From Malurus cyaneus samueli (taxonomy: Eukaryota; Chordata; Aves; Passeriformes; Maluridae), in the NCBI GenBank assembly GCA_009741485.1, contig CM019217.1, positions 46,927,814 through 46,991,813 of the forward strand: a stretch of DNA of 64,000 nt. The letters run 5' to 3'. Below are positions 13,500 to 28,047 of this stretch, one piece after another; positions within the stretch are counted from its first letter, which is position 1; each line of letters opens with the position of its first letter. Both the position numbers and the translations under genes were made by a program. The notes beneath the pieces were generated by a model that did no database searches, had not been told where the DNA came from, and was given only the letters and a program-made list of their open reading frames with translations.

Positions 13500-13730
13500 A
13501 GATCACTTAAGCACTGGATCGGTATTTGGGAAACCTACATTCAACTTTGGTCTACAAAATAGAGAGACTTCCTGGGACCTTGGAAACATCCCTTTTGTTG
13601 GGCTTCTTTGATTGCTCATAGGAAGAGGTGGAAAATAACTCTTCTCCACTGTGCTGAATCTATACCAATTGTAAATTCACACCGTATCTGTTTCAATCAC
13701 TGACACAGTACCTCACACTTGTTGTGACAG
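13500..13730 (+). mobile_element. probable MIR-type (CORE-SINE) fragment
   Basis: A run of weak matches appears in the order of the MIR consensus. A tRNA-like head (taagcactggatcggtattt then gggaaacctacattcaactt, about 13,508-13,547) corresponds to the 'gagcactggact ... ggttcaa' box. The core follows (gacttcctgggaccttggaa, 13,566-13,585), then a region resembling 'ctcatctgtaaaatgg' (about 13,613-13,635) and a tail with cactgacacagtacctcaca. MIRs are ancient SINEs retained at low copy in bird genomes, so this degree of decay is expected. The call rests on order and partial identity recalled from the family. Confidence 0.5.
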
Positions 13731-16700
13731 GCTCCATGGTGAACACTAGAACTTGTTTTAAAATTCATTGTTTAAAATTCTAGCCTTTTGAGCCTTCATT
13801 ACTTCAGAAAGGGGATGTCTGTCCTACAATGGTTCAATAGCTTGCAGGGGAATATGTGTCCATGGGTTTTGCATGTTTTAAAAGGGCAGGACTGCAGACC
13901 AAGGAAAGAGACCTTCTTTCATAGCACCAAAACCACTTCACCACACAACCTTTTCCTATTTCCTCCCCAAAACTACTTTTCTTTCATCATAAGCATAACA
14001 GATGTGTGAGCAAAAGAAGACAAACTAAAACTCCTTCTGACTTAAAACCATTAAATGTTAAAAAAATAGATTTTTCAGTTTAAAATCTTGCCTTGGCTTT
14101 TATCCAGTCCTTGTCTCACCGATTATCTTCAGGACTCTTTAGGGCTACCAAAGTACCTTTGAATTCATACTCAAGATGTCTCCTTCCCACAATGCAATCA
14201 GCTCTCACTTTCAAATGCCAGCACAACTCATTCCTCTTCATCTGTATCAGGGGTTATATGAGCCTCACAGCAGTGTCTTCAGAAAAAAAATAACAACAAA
14301 CTCACACCATATTTAAGAATATCCAACTGTTTCACATCTGCATTCTACTCAGCCAGATTGAAAATGTGTTCTGAGTAAATGATGGAAGCAGGTCAGTGTA
14401 AATACTTGGCAACAACAACAGACGTGGCAGTGTCCCACATTTTATTCCAAAAGCTAGCACACAGCCTCTGTAATGGAGAACAAAACATAAAATCATCACT
14501 GAGGACAAGGTGATTTGCTCCACATAGACATTGAACAAGCCTGTTTTGATGTTCAGCCCTAGAAATATTTTATTATGTAGCCACACATGCCCAGAGGTAG
14601 GATGTACATTTCTTCCTTTATTTGATGATCAAAAGGTGAAATACACTTAATTTCTTCAAGTGAGATTAGAACTAGGGTCCTTTCATTAGCATTTTGGGCT
14701 GCTGTTACTCAAGTCAAGCATTTTAACAGCACAGTTACTCTTCTCTTTACCACCCTTTTCTCCTAGGATGCCCCAAAAAATTACATCAAGCAAAGTTCTC
14801 TGTGTGATTACCTCTAACTTGTACTTGGAAGGAACTTAACCTATTTTTCACACATAAACAACAAGACACTTACATTAAATTTTTGCATATAAAACCTACT
14901 CGGCTTTTGTAAGCACTCAGGACAGGGAACAAAACCAGATAAAGACATTTTGCATTTGGAAGCAGCCTTAACAATGTATAACTTCATGGTAGTAGGGGGA
15001 TATGGTTTCAATTCTAACCTGGATCAGACTCTAAACATTCTGACATGTATCAAGCGGAATTGCCAAAACATATTCTTCCCTTTCAAAACATTCCATTGGC
15101 TCTGGCCTCATTAGGTGGTTTAAATGCAATTTCATTTTAAAAAATTAAAAATACAGTGTTAAAAGGTTACATTGAAACAGAGAAATTATGTGGAACTGTG
15201 GCACTTTATTTATTCTACTTTTGCAGTCTTTGGGGTATCATAGTGTTAGCTATCAGATTAAATTTAGGTATTGCCCAAATGAATAGCCTTTACATTTACT
15301 AGGTCCATTTCTACCAGTTATTCTGGAATGACTAAAATTAAAACCATTGTTTCTCTGTTATGTGGTATGTTAAGCGTCTTGCCATAAGAATAACTAAAAG
15401 AAACACCTCAAGAACCATAGCTAGCTCTGCTTCAGAGAGGGATTGGACCAGGTGACTTTCAGAGATCCTTTGCAACGTAAATTTCTCTACATCCTTAAAT
15501 GTCTTTTTCCACTTATTTTTCAAATTAATTTCTCAAGATTTTCTTGGTTGTACTAACAAGTAGATTAGATTATATCACACAGCTTCTACTGGTCACACAA
15601 GTTCTCAGTCACATTTGTGGTCAGCTCATTGAGTATTTAGCATCACCATGGTATTTCCCTGTCACATCTTACCTTTGCATTTGGTTACTGAAGAAAGAAA
15701 TCCAAATGATACTTTTAAAAAGGCACATCATGTCTATGCTTCCTTTAAAAAAAGGTGTTAGAGCGTTCTGGGGTAATAATACAACATAAATATCACTGTG
15801 GTCACACTTTCATCCACTTTCCTATATTAGTTTTTTAGCTTTACTAATTTCACATTTGTGTTTTTGCAGACCTCTAAAGGAAAAAAGTCCTTAAGGTCAA
15901 TACCACCATGAATCCACCACACTACTAATCATCTACACTCCTCTCCCATATGAAGGCACAGTCAGCACAGTCCTGTCCTCAATAACTGGGTATTTCATAA
16001 TCTTAAAATTAAATCCTAGATTCACGTGTGTATGCAATTTACCTCAATGACAACAACAGTGCCACACTGGAGTGATTTAGACTAAAGGATGTAGTTAAAA
16101 GAGCACAGATAAATTGAAAAAAACAAAAGAGTCAAAAAACAAAACAAAAAACACTATCAGTGGCAGATTAACCTACTCAACACATGCAGGTAAATTGCTC
16201 CTATAACTATATGCCACTCATGCCCTAATTCTAACACCTTTTATTTGATGTTCTGAAGAAGCCACGTGTCAGAGCCTGGAACTTTTTACTTTTATTTTTA
16301 AGAAAATGAGGGTAAGTAGTTTACTAATGAGCTTTTGCTGTGGAATCCTACAAGATTCTGTATAAATAAATTGTTATGCACAACATATTAATAAACAGCC
16401 CAGAAAACACTAAACATCAAAGTGACAAAATAACATATCTACTTCAAGAAGCTTTACATTCATTATAATGATTCAGAAGGATCTGGGGGCACTTGTAGAT
16501 CATTCACCCAAACACCAGATGAACAGTGAGAGCATGAGCTGAACTTGACAAGCTATTAGAAAAATAGCAGCAAACAAACAGAGGACCATGATATGAGCTC
16601 AAGATACAATCACTGAGAAAGGCAGGGTACATTTCATATTTATACTCTTAGTTATAATTCTGCTTATCTGCAGCTCAGCAGATTGAAGACATCGCAAAGT

Positions 16701-19570
16701 CCCAAATGTTGCTTTCATCTAGGACACAATGCCCATCCTTAAGCTCCTGAAGAGTTCAACCACCAGCGAATAAGATATTACTCCAAGTTATTTTAGCCAG
16801 AGCTCCTCATTCCACATATTGCAAATTGCAATGAACTTGATATGCAGCAGAAATTTCTGTTTCCTTGCATTGCTTACAGCCAACACATTAAACTAATCTC
16901 ATAGCTACATAACATTCAGTCACAACAGAAGTCCCAGTTGTACATTGAGGTAAAGGCAAAAGTAGTAAAGGAACAGATTGAAAGTCGTGAAAAAAGCCAT
17001 CAAAATTTCACTCCTTTCATAACAACACAGGCTTAAAAACAAGAAGAAATTAAGAAATAAAAGAAGAAGAAATTTACAAACAAAAATTCTTAGCTTTATT
17101 ATATTTTAAATGGCTACTACACCAAATTATAAAAAAAAAAAAAGTAGAGTAGCACTGGCCAGCAGTATCAATTTATCTAGTTAAATGACACCAAGATATG
17201 CCATTCATACAACTAATGAGGATTAGCATGCTGATGATATTCTAAAGATAGCATTGTTAAATAAGCCAAATATATCCCAGGAATCAAGCTTAATATATAA
17301 TGCCAATCTATGTCCATCAATTAGGATGACACAGAGTGCTAAAAATATACAAATCTCTAACAGCCATTGGTCCTCTGAACACAGTCCAGATCTCTAAACC
17401 TAAAGGCTATGGACTCAGGCTGATAGAGATGGCCTGCAAAGTCCAATAGTGTTTGTAGACAGCAGTGCTCAGCACAGTCTGCCTGGAGCATAATACTCTT
17501 TCATTATCTGTAAGGAACTTTGATCTGCTAAACAGCTGTACATAAGAAGTGTGTCACTAGTTTTTTCAAAAAGAATGCTTTTACTTAACTTAAAATTCAT
17601 AATGGCAAAACAAACATAGCAACCTCTAAATCAGCTTTTACAACAAAAAGAATTTCTGAGAAACTAGCTTAACAAGCTTCTCCTGAAAGGCCATTTGCAA
17701 CAGAATGTTTCCTACAATGAAACACACTCTGAGCTACACAAGCAGTGCAAGTTCAACAACCTCGAACTGCACAGGAGCAAAATTGTCTACAAGGGATGCA
17801 ACCTGATGAACTCCTTGTCAAACCTATAGGAGACAGAGAGTCAAAGGAAATTAGGGGAGAGGAAAATCAGGCAGAACAACTTGGGGAAAAAAACCACCCC
17901 ACATACTAGTTTAGTACTTTCCAAAACATTTTGTCTTCAGTTATTATACATGCAGTAGTGGGCAGGGAGAGGAGGGGAAACAGAGAACACACAGTTCATG
18001 TTTGTAGAAGCCTGACTGACTTAGTTTGCCAGTAATGAGAGTACCAAGGACAGCCAACAGTAAAGATGGAAACATGCTGTTAAAAAATTCCCTCGTAGCT
18101 GTTTACCAGTGTTGCTCTTCCCTCTAAAATCCAGCAAAGTCACCAATTCTAGTGAGCACAACATAAAAGAGACATAAGCTATGAGACACAGCTGAGTAGG
18201 GATACCAGTATACTTCCATTGCTGGCACGGGAGGAATTTTCTTTTGGTTTTCTTGAACCACAATGCTGCAGCAAACTTGACAACAGCTCATAAGTAACTT
18301 CAAATCAGTATCCTCCAGATCCTTTTTCACCCTTGCAAGGTTTGAGTAGAGATGCCAAGTATATCTCTAGCATATCCATTCTTCCTCTGACAGGCTGCAA
18401 AAACTTTGTTCTGGCACTCTTGTTTGCAGAGCAGAAGCCTCTCTGACTACTGTGCTCTCAAGAAATAAGCAAAAGGCTAAACATCCAAACATGGATAGTT
18501 TCTTCTCCTTTTCTGGTCTCATAAAAAACATAGCCCCAAAGAAATTGCTCATTAAAAAATAATGTGTTTCGAAGAAAACTTACCGAGAGTTTCAGCTAAA
18601 CCATTGATCACCATCTTCAGCTGGTCACATATTCAATTTTATCACTTTGGGATCAGGTAAATACATCACCCTTCTTTGAAAAAATATCATTGTGATCCTC
18701 CTTCATAATCAAATAAAGAACACAGCTGTGCACAAACCTATCAAGATTTAAAGTGATTTACAGTTCTAAATATATATTTTGGACATCTGTTGAGTATTTT
18801 GTTCCTCTTCTGCTTTTTGTGAGTTTTTTTCCTTATTTTCAGGGTGTTTCTCTAACATATATCATTGATTAAGATTTAAGTTTAGCTGGAGGGCCTGCAA
18901 ATATACCATATGTCTTACAATCTCTTGTTATAACGACAACAAAAGAGAAGAAAAAAGCCTGATCTTTGTGGCTTCAGCCATCTGTGGAGCCAGCACTAGC
19001 GTTTTATCCAAGCCAGTTATAAGAATACTGACACAAACCTGAGAAATTAAGAGCAGCTAGACCAAACCAAATAAGGGCCTAGCAAGGTTAATAGTGAAGT
19101 GCATGACCAAGTAAAAAATATGTAATTTTTTAAAAAAGGTTGAAGAAAGCAACCTTTGCCCATATATCCCAGTGTCTTCAATGTTTCCAGAAATACACAA
19201 TATTTTCCACTCGAGCCCCTGCATGTAATAGTTATCCATGGATCTAACTTTTATTGATGCATCAGATCTCTCTCAAAGCATCCTTTGCATAGTCCCATGA
19301 CACAGAACTCCACAATTAAGTCATGTGCTGCCTTGCAGAACTGATCATTTCTGTTACCTTTTTAGCCTGTTGCCCATAATTCTACATGTAACCACTGTGA
19401 AAATTTCATTGCCAAAACCAAAGGCTTTCATGTTAAAGTACATTTTGGGAAAATGTGATTGTAAACACAAGGTATATACTTCCCTTAATATATCTGTATT
19501 TCAAAATCATTGAGACACTTTCAAAAAGCCATTTTTACATGTACAAAGCATCAGTAAGTACAGTTCTGAA

Positions 19571-19600
19571 AAATCCAAATAAATCCAAATAAATCCAAAT
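19571..19600. repeat. 10-bp unit x 3 minisatellite
   Basis: Three exact, consecutive copies of the decamer aaatccaaat. It is a slippage-type short tandem repeat with no gene nearby. Confidence 0.95.
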
Positions 19601-22600
19601 GCCTCATAAAGTGATAGAAAATAGATGACATAACTGAAACAGTCCTGCATATCCATTTAGTGAAACTCTTTGCTACAGCAAGTACATATTCAACACGTTA
19701 ATATCATGCTATCATGCATGCTTCCTTCCATAAAACTCAAAAATGAAATCTTGACCACCTGATCTTACTGTAATTCAAAAGCAGAATTTGTAAATAAAAC
19801 ATTACTCCAGCACCCTCCTAAAACAATCTCCTGCTACATTTATAGTCTGTAAAAGCTCTGAAGAGCAATGTGCATTACTTGCTGTGTGTTCTGTAAATAC
19901 CCTGATATTCAAAAGGCAAGAAGCAAGCAGACACCTCACAATGAGGAAGATGTCACCTGCATTTTCACATTTCTTTGGAAAGAAATCTTTGCATATGCTT
20001 TGTCCTGCAGTAAGTTTTTCTTTTTATTTGTTGTACACAAGGATTCAGATATGCATCAACACAACTCTGTAGCAGGGATCATGTTTGATGTTTAAACATG
20101 GAAGTCTAAAAAGAAACTGAGATGATATAACTTCAAGTTCTGGAGGCAAGTACATGATTAAATAACTTTTTCCCATCTGAAAGAGAATTTTCTTCCTGAT
20201 AGGAAAGAACAAGAGACTACATACATTCTCATTTCAATTAATTTCTTAGATCCTGCTCACTGTTTCTTATATAAAATATAAATGGTGGAGTTATCCCACC
20301 TGATAATTTCAGGTTTGCTCACTAATGTTCAGTGGAAAGATCTTCTATGGAGAGCACTTAATATTTCTGTGTCTGCATGTGGTGCATGGAGTGACATGGA
20401 CCCCACAGGAATTGAGATTATTCTATCTGGAAAGCCAGAACATCCATTGCCTCAAGCCAGTTGGAAAATGCATGAGAAAAAAAATGCAGAATACTTTCAG
20501 AAGTAGAATTTTCACTTCTAACAAAGATTATTTTGAAATTAACAATGAGTTACAAGGTTCAGTTGTAAGTGTTTGAAAATTAAGCAAGCTGCATTAAGAG
20601 AAAGAGTTCAGGTTGGAAGAATTCAGTCATTTTCCTCAATCTGCAGGTCTGAGAAATCACACATGACAGAACACATTTTTAAGAACTGCCAGATATGTTG
20701 TGAGAAAACACCAAAACCAAGAGAAACCTTAGCCTCTTTTAGATACAACCTGATTTCTATTAAACAAACATAGAGAAATTTCCAATAGTGGTTGCAAAGG
20801 TAAGGATGCCATTTTGCAGCTACTGAAGATGGAGCAGTCACACAGTTCTGTAAGCTGTTTAATTATGTATAGATGGGAAAAAAGTGAAGATTTGAGGCTG
20901 TACCATAAGGCTCATGTCACAGCACATCCGAGAAGATACAGTCAAAACACAGAAATAAAGCACTTTCTGAACATTTGCTGCAAATGTGTATCAGATTTAA
21001 AACCAGCAATCCATTCCTGCTCCTTCGTGATGTGTAGCTTTGCTGTGGACTGCTGAGTAGCTGTCATGCTATGCAGCCTGGCTGCTTTCCAGTCCTGGGT
21101 GAAGCAATCCCCACAGCATTTGCATGAAAGAAAAGATGGGTTCCTTTGATGTAAATGATCTTGAGTGAATAAAAGGTGGGTTTGGGTTTTTCTGGCCTTT
21201 ATATGAATTTTTTTTTATGCCTCTTGCTCACAAATAAAAACCTCTGCCAGGTGTCCCAGAAAGACCTATAAATGTTTAAGTATTCTCTCTGAAGCCCCAT
21301 GTAGAAAATATCCATTCCTCACATTTTATAACTAGCCTTCACAGAAGGGGCTGCCCTTAGTTTTTTTCAATAGTTGTTTTTTCTGTATATTCAGGAGTTG
21401 TGATCTGCAAGTAAGCTGTAAAAAAGACAATTCCTTTGATAGAATACAAGTGGTTTTTATCTAAATGCATTTGTTGGTTTAACTTTACAGCTTTAGACAG
21501 TTTCTGCAAATAATTTTTGATAATTACTTAAATGTTATTTCATATGAAAGTCATTACTACTAAAATCTACAGTATCCCACCAGCAAGAAAAAAAAGAAAT
21601 GGGCAAAGTTGCAAGCACAGCTCATCTATTGTTTCTGACTCGAGCAGGGTTGCAAACATTCTCTGGTCTACTCAAGTTCATCTCTACTCTGAAGTTTACT
21701 TGTCTGTAACACAAGTCCACTAGCATTAAAGGCTTACAGAATAGCATGTCTACCATGGAAAGCAAGTCTATGATAAAACAGAATTCAAACCAATAATCTA
21801 GGAAATCATTTACCTGACTGGGTAGAACTCCCATCCTGTCAGTTTATGTCCCCTGATAATTTACTCCTGGTCGTGACACTGGCACACCTATGTAGAAGTT
21901 TTTGAAAACAAGGGGACCTTGAAGAATTCCATGCAGAAGTGGTTTGGTAGCAAATCAGTAATGATCTTTAGTATCTGCACAAGGCCCTTGACTTCACCAC
22001 AGAGGTGGGAGATAGGGACAGCATCACCCCTCTTCCAGGCTAGCCAATGATTATATGAGCCTGTTGGTATCCTGACACCAGCAGAATAATCACTTTGGGA
22101 TTTCATGACTTGGTGAAGAACAAGTTAAGTATGTCTTTAGGCTCCTCACCCTTGATCTTTTCCACAGCTTGGCATTTTCTCCCCTCCCACTTTTCTTGTA
22201 CCACCTCTATCTGCATCCATGCTGTGTCAAGATCTGCACCACACCCTCTGAACAAATTGAAGGGATAACAACAGCTGAAGTTTGTTGAAAGCTTGCCCTA
22301 CTTCTAAGCCAAGACCAACCAGTGCCAAAGTAATGCAACCTTTAAGGGAAGACTTGTAGTGCCCTCATTATTTCTAAGGTACTTTTCTATTCTTTTTTTC
22401 TTTTTGCAATGAGTTTGAAAAATAACCAATGTAACTAGAAAGTGAGCATGAACCCAAAATATTCAAAAAATCCAAAAAAGGCATTTCTCCCAGTTTTAGA
22501 TTATGGGATTATTTGATAAAATGAGAAAATTACATTAGTTCCTAAGGCTTTTCCAGAAGTTTAAATCCAAATCCAGCAAAATATTTCGTCTAAGAACAAA

Positions 22601-23697
22601 GCATTATTTCAGTAAAATAATTCTTCTGGTAGATGCAGTAATTTCTTCAGGTACAAAAATAAAACATTTGAACACAGATGTAATAGTAGATTGGAATATG
22701 TCTTTCCAATACAGTGATTAGAAAAATACAGCATGGAAAACAGATTAAATTACTTCTTTTAGTAGTCCATAATTGCAAAGGTTACAAATACTAAAGCTTT
22801 ATATAAGCATGAAAATTCCCATCAAAGATAACAAACCTTTCTTTAGGGCAACCACCACAACCTAGAAAATGTTAGTCTCCCAGCTCTGTGACCAAGACAA
22901 ATACTCATCTCTTCAACAGGATCTACAGAGAAAACTACTAGTTAGTCAGGCACCATAACAAGTTTGGTTGTTCGAAAAATTAGTGCCAAGACTCTTCTGG
23001 GTTTAACAAGATCATTTTAGTACAGGTTAAATCAATTGAGTTAAATTTAATTGCTGGAAAATTATGAATGGGATGTCCAAGCAGAGCTTGCCCCAACTAA
23101 TTTTCTCAACCAACTTGAAACTTAACCAGGACACATTTTTGTTTAGACAAGATATACATACATTGCTGGAATAGCTTACACATTCTCCATTATTTAACCT
23201 TTATGTTTTCAAATGTTCTAGTATAACAAGCCATCTTAAAATATGCTGGAGCAGTTAAATTCCTGTAAAGTGTTCATGGGATCTTTGCTATTCCTTATTC
23301 AAAATAGAAAAAGCAGAAAATCGCTGGCTAGTTTTTCTGGGAGATTGTAATTTTGGGGTATTTTTTCCCCACCAATTAAAACATATGCTTACATAGCCTT
23401 ACACTAGTACTCTGGGTCAGTTTTTTTACGATATTATTGTTATGCTGAACCACAAATTAAATTCCCGTGCAGAAAAAAATTGCTACATACAAATGCATTT
23501 TTAAAGGAAGCAAACAGGGGAAAAAAAATAGTTTTCCAGACTTACTCCTCTCACAGTGTTTACCTGCATTACTCTTCTGAGATGCTACAGTGGAGCACAG
23601 AAGTATTCTGTCATATGAAAGTTATGTTCAACCATTCTCAAAGATCCATAGTTTTCCTCTCCAAATTGTTTTCTAAAGCTCTCCTCTACCAAAACCA

Positions 23698-23842
23698 TCA
23701 CCAAAAAAACCCACCCAAATAAAACCAACCTGAAAAAAACAAAAACAACAACAAAAACCACAACAAACAAAAACAAAAAAAAACCAAAAACAAAAAATAA
23801 CCAAACAAAAAACAAACAAAAAAAAAAAAAAACACAAACAGC
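23698..23842. repeat. A/C-rich low-complexity tract
   Basis: About 145 bp made almost only of A and C (caaa, caaaa and aaacc motifs). On the minus strand it reads as T/G and creates three overlapping hydrophobic open frames of 86-107 codons rich in Phe, Val and Leu. These are composition artefacts, not membrane proteins. Confidence 0.93.
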
Positions 23843-26800
23843 CACACCACAAAAAACAACCCAGCAATATTAACTTTGAGGCCACTGGAAGTACAAATTT
23901 TACACCTGTGTCTACTGTTGTCATTGACTGTATTTTCCTTGCAACTACTGAGCCCTTTTTTTTTACTATATCCATGAAGAATCTTGTTAACAGAGTCCTG
24001 GGCTTTATTAAGTGCCATCACTCAGATGAAAAATACATTTAACCAATGACACTGTAACCAATAGGAAAGAATTCTGAAATGGAGAAAATAAGGAGAACTA
24101 GGGCCAGAAATCAGCCAGGTACTTCCACAAGAGGTTGGGAAGGTTGCAGGATTTTGTGCCCAAGACTTCATTGTAAGTACCATTTCAGTGACTGAAGTCA
24201 TCTTCAGTCATAGTAAGCATGATTTTTTAATGGCACTGAGATATAACCTGGTCTTTAAATTAATAAATTCAGTACATTTTAATACTTCATACAGTTTATT
24301 CTATGTAATTGCTGGATAAAGAATGTGCTCTTTAATTATGTACAGAGACAGCCCAGGTTTAACAAAAAATAAAGTGTAATCCAGTAACTGGAAATGATAG
24401 GCGACTAATATCATTTACATTTTCAATAATCATGGTTATGTTTTCTTTTTGTAGAGGTCTAGGATAAACTCAAGAGAAGATTACTGTAATTAAGGAATTT
24501 AGAGATCTCTTTCTTTAGCGACAACTTATTTGGCAGAGATTTACAGACTCTTGAATGAGCTCCCTCCAACCCTCTGAGATTGCTGTCTTTCATTCATTAG
24601 GCTCCCAATCAACATGCACATGCAATGGACACTGGTGTCAGCCAAAGCCCTGTCCCAGTCAAATGGTTCTTGCAAATAGAGATATTTTCTGGCATCTGAC
24701 TTCTTGAGGTACATGAGGGCATTTCCAGTCCCAGGGAAAGGGGGCAGACTCCAGCAAGACCCAGCTCACCAGATACTCACTCTAACATTACACAGCAAAC
24801 CACTCCAGTTAGAGTCCCAACTACATCCAGAATTATACAAAGCAATATCTTTGAAAACAAAGGAGAAAAATCATACACAGGTGTAACTGAAATCAGACTA
24901 TTTCTTCTTACTAAGGAGATTCAATCACTCCAATCCAAGTCTGTGCTTCGTATGACAGAACTGGAAATATCACAGATATGCAAAAAACAGGTTATCCCCT
25001 GCTAGTAAGGATGGTTTAGAGACAGCACACAAGTTTGTTTTATAAAATATCTTCCTTACTGACAACTACATCTAAGATTTCACCTGGGAACGAGAGTATC
25101 TGATCAATCACATGCCATAGACCTTGAAGCAACGCTCAGATATAGCCCACTTATCAAGTCATGCCTGTACCAAACAAGTAGTGAAAATACCTCTTTTATC
25201 TGTAATGTAAAATCCAAGTCTAAAATAAAATTATATCCTGATTAAACCAATACTCACTGAAGAAGTAACAGAATCAATGGAAGTTTGCAATTCATGATTT
25301 GCAGCGCCCAATTTAAAACACTCAAGAAACAGGATTTTGAGAAGATGGGTGTGGGGAGGTGCTGAACGTCTCAGACTGTATGTACAAACAGTAGTTAGTT
25401 TGACTATGGTGATAGCCTATCCTCTGTGAGAAAACATGGGTATAATGCCTTCTACATTGTTATTTACTCTGTGAGCCACAATGTGGTGTACAATACATTT
25501 GAGAAGACTGATTGAAAAGCATAGTGGACATTCAATTACATTAGAAGAATTTATACTGATTTTATCACCATTCATGCATTTCATTGCCACAAGTTAAAAA
25601 AAAAAAATAAACCCAAACACAACTGTCTAAAGGCAGATCAAATCTGTACACCGATAAGAGTATTTAGAGGAGTTAGAGTCACCAACCTAAGACTGCTGGA
25701 AAGGATAAAAGCTTCTGCTTCAGTTTTAGCTCAATTTCTCATTAGAAGGGATTAGAATGAAATTTTCATAGAAGCCTTGAATTCCGATGGGGTCTACCAT
25801 CCTCATCTCAAGCATCTGGTATGGTCATCAGAGAAATGGTAGTACATTACACAGACCACAAGCACAATTCCTCTGCTTGATAAAAAGTTAAACAGTCCAT
25901 CCGATGCTGCTGTCAAAATGCAATCTTGGAATAAAGCACCAAATAAACATTTGGGCAAAAGACCAAATCTGCTCTCTAACAATTTAAATTCAATTCCAGA
26001 GATACACGCTTACCTGCCCAGACCACAGTCTATCTCATGAAAACCTTCGAGTGCTCTTATTTGAAAAGCTACTATGTGAAATATTTCTTTAGATTGCAGG
26101 GAAAGCAGGTATCATCGCCAGGCTATATAGTTGGGTTAGGAAAAGGCAGAGTTCACTGTTCTATTTTTTAGATCAATGTGGGCATTTCAGAAGGATTTTG
26201 CTTCTCAGTGAGAAAGGGCAAAGGAAAAAGCTGATAATTTTCTTCTAAATATCTTTTCTGTTCCTTTTGTGACAAATGGTACAGCAATAGTCTCTCAGAA
26301 CCAAAGGGAAGAGAGAACAAAGAATACTTACATCTTGAATTTACTTGGAATATGGTAAACTCCCCTTTAGCCAAATGGAAAGAAAAGGGAGGGGAAGAAA
26401 CTGCTGTTGCTCACTCCTTTATCCAAAACAACCATTTTAAGTGATATGCTAAAAAAAGCAAAAAACACTAGTAACATGACCTCTTTGTGTTTTTGGGCCA
26501 GCACAGCTCTGTAGGGATTGCGTATTTTATTACCTGTTCTATCATTTTTACATAATTTAGCAAAAATGCAACTTAGGTGAAATATATTGTTCTTAGAATT
26601 GAATCTTAAAATTATGTTCAGAGCCTGAGAAACACAGCCCAGCATCCTCAGCAAATTCTCTTAAATGCAGATACTGTAGTCTGCCAATCTCAGCAGACAC
26701 ATGATGCCACTGATAGTTCTTCTTTCAAGCACTTTGTCAGGTAAAATGAGTATCACACATTAACCAATGTTACCACTCAATACTGCATTATTGAAATGGC

Positions 26801-28004
26801 AGTAACAATAAACCAATTTTACAAAACAAAATTAAAAAGAAGGCCTCTACACATAACCATTGTATATCATTCCTGACACTGTCCTTAGAGATTGAAGTGA
26901 AATCACTTACACTGAAAAAAGAAAGAATGATAGTAAAATACTATCAGTTGTCTCAGGCAAGAAAATACGAGAGCCTTTTCTAGCTCCTTTTCCCTTACAA
27001 ACATGCTAAACCATGAAAAATGTAATGGCAGATGGAACAATGTGAAGACAGTGCTTGTCAAGCAGATGAAATAACCTTACTTACTGTACTTACTGTGTAC
27101 AACTCAGTTCCTATAATGTGAAAAAGTTTCTCTGGCTTTTTATACATATGAAACAGGGACAGTCATGCAGGAAAACACATTTATAAAGATATTTTAATAT
27201 TTCAAATCAGTAAGAAGCAAAAAGAAAGATAATAAAAGTGAAATACAGTCTTCCACAGCACTTTCTCTAATCAGAGCCTAGAGAACGACACTCTACAAAG
27301 AGAGCTCTGAAATTATCACTTCAGTTTTATGCCTGCACTCTAGGCAGGAAAATTATTCTTGCCCACTCTTAGGAAATTATGTGAAATCTACTGGTAACAG
27401 GTGACTTTGAAATGTTGTTCTACAAGAATTGTATTTTTAGGTATAATACCTACAGAATTAATAAAAGATATTGTTTTCTCTCTTGTGAACTTGGTTAACG
27501 GCTGTTTTTCCCTGATTTCTTTCTACCTATCTGAACTAAGCATATCTGTCTGGAAAGGCTCAGAGGTAAGAGCCAGGAGAACAAGACTTCTTTCTTATCA
27601 AGTAACACAAGAGAAGACACACAAGCAAAATGGTGTGAAATATTTTTGTTCATTGACTTCATCATATTACTGAATTCTCCTTCCCTATGAAGTCAGTAGA
27701 AACTGAAACAGAAAATTCACCAACCCTGAATATATTCATAAAGCACATTCTGTGCTGTTAATATCATTCATTTCAGCAGGTGATAAGTCTGGTGGTAAGG
27801 GAGGTATTTTAGAAACTGCTTCAATCACATTACTGGTTTTAAACAAAATAAGCAGGTAAGCTTGAAGACAATCAACTAAGGAAGGCCTGAAGCATATTTA
27901 GCAATAATATAAAGCTTAAAACAGTAGTTTTTGTAGTTGCTTAGTCTTCCCTACAACAGATTCGTTTCTACATCTATCTGAAATATAGTTTTTCCTCTTT
28001 GAGG

Positions 28005-28047
28005 AAAAAACAAACAAACAAACAAACAAGAAACCAAAAAAAAAAAA
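28005..28047. repeat. (CAAA)n microsatellite with flanking A-run
   Basis: Tandem caaa units at about 28,011-28,029 sit between A-runs. The array is short and imperfect. Confidence 0.9.

Noticed and set aside
23585..24021. Overlapping hydrophobic open frames of 86-107 codons on the minus strand
   Set aside because: They are created by the A/C-rich low-complexity tract; Phe/Val/Leu runs follow from T/G repeats, and three phases are open at once.
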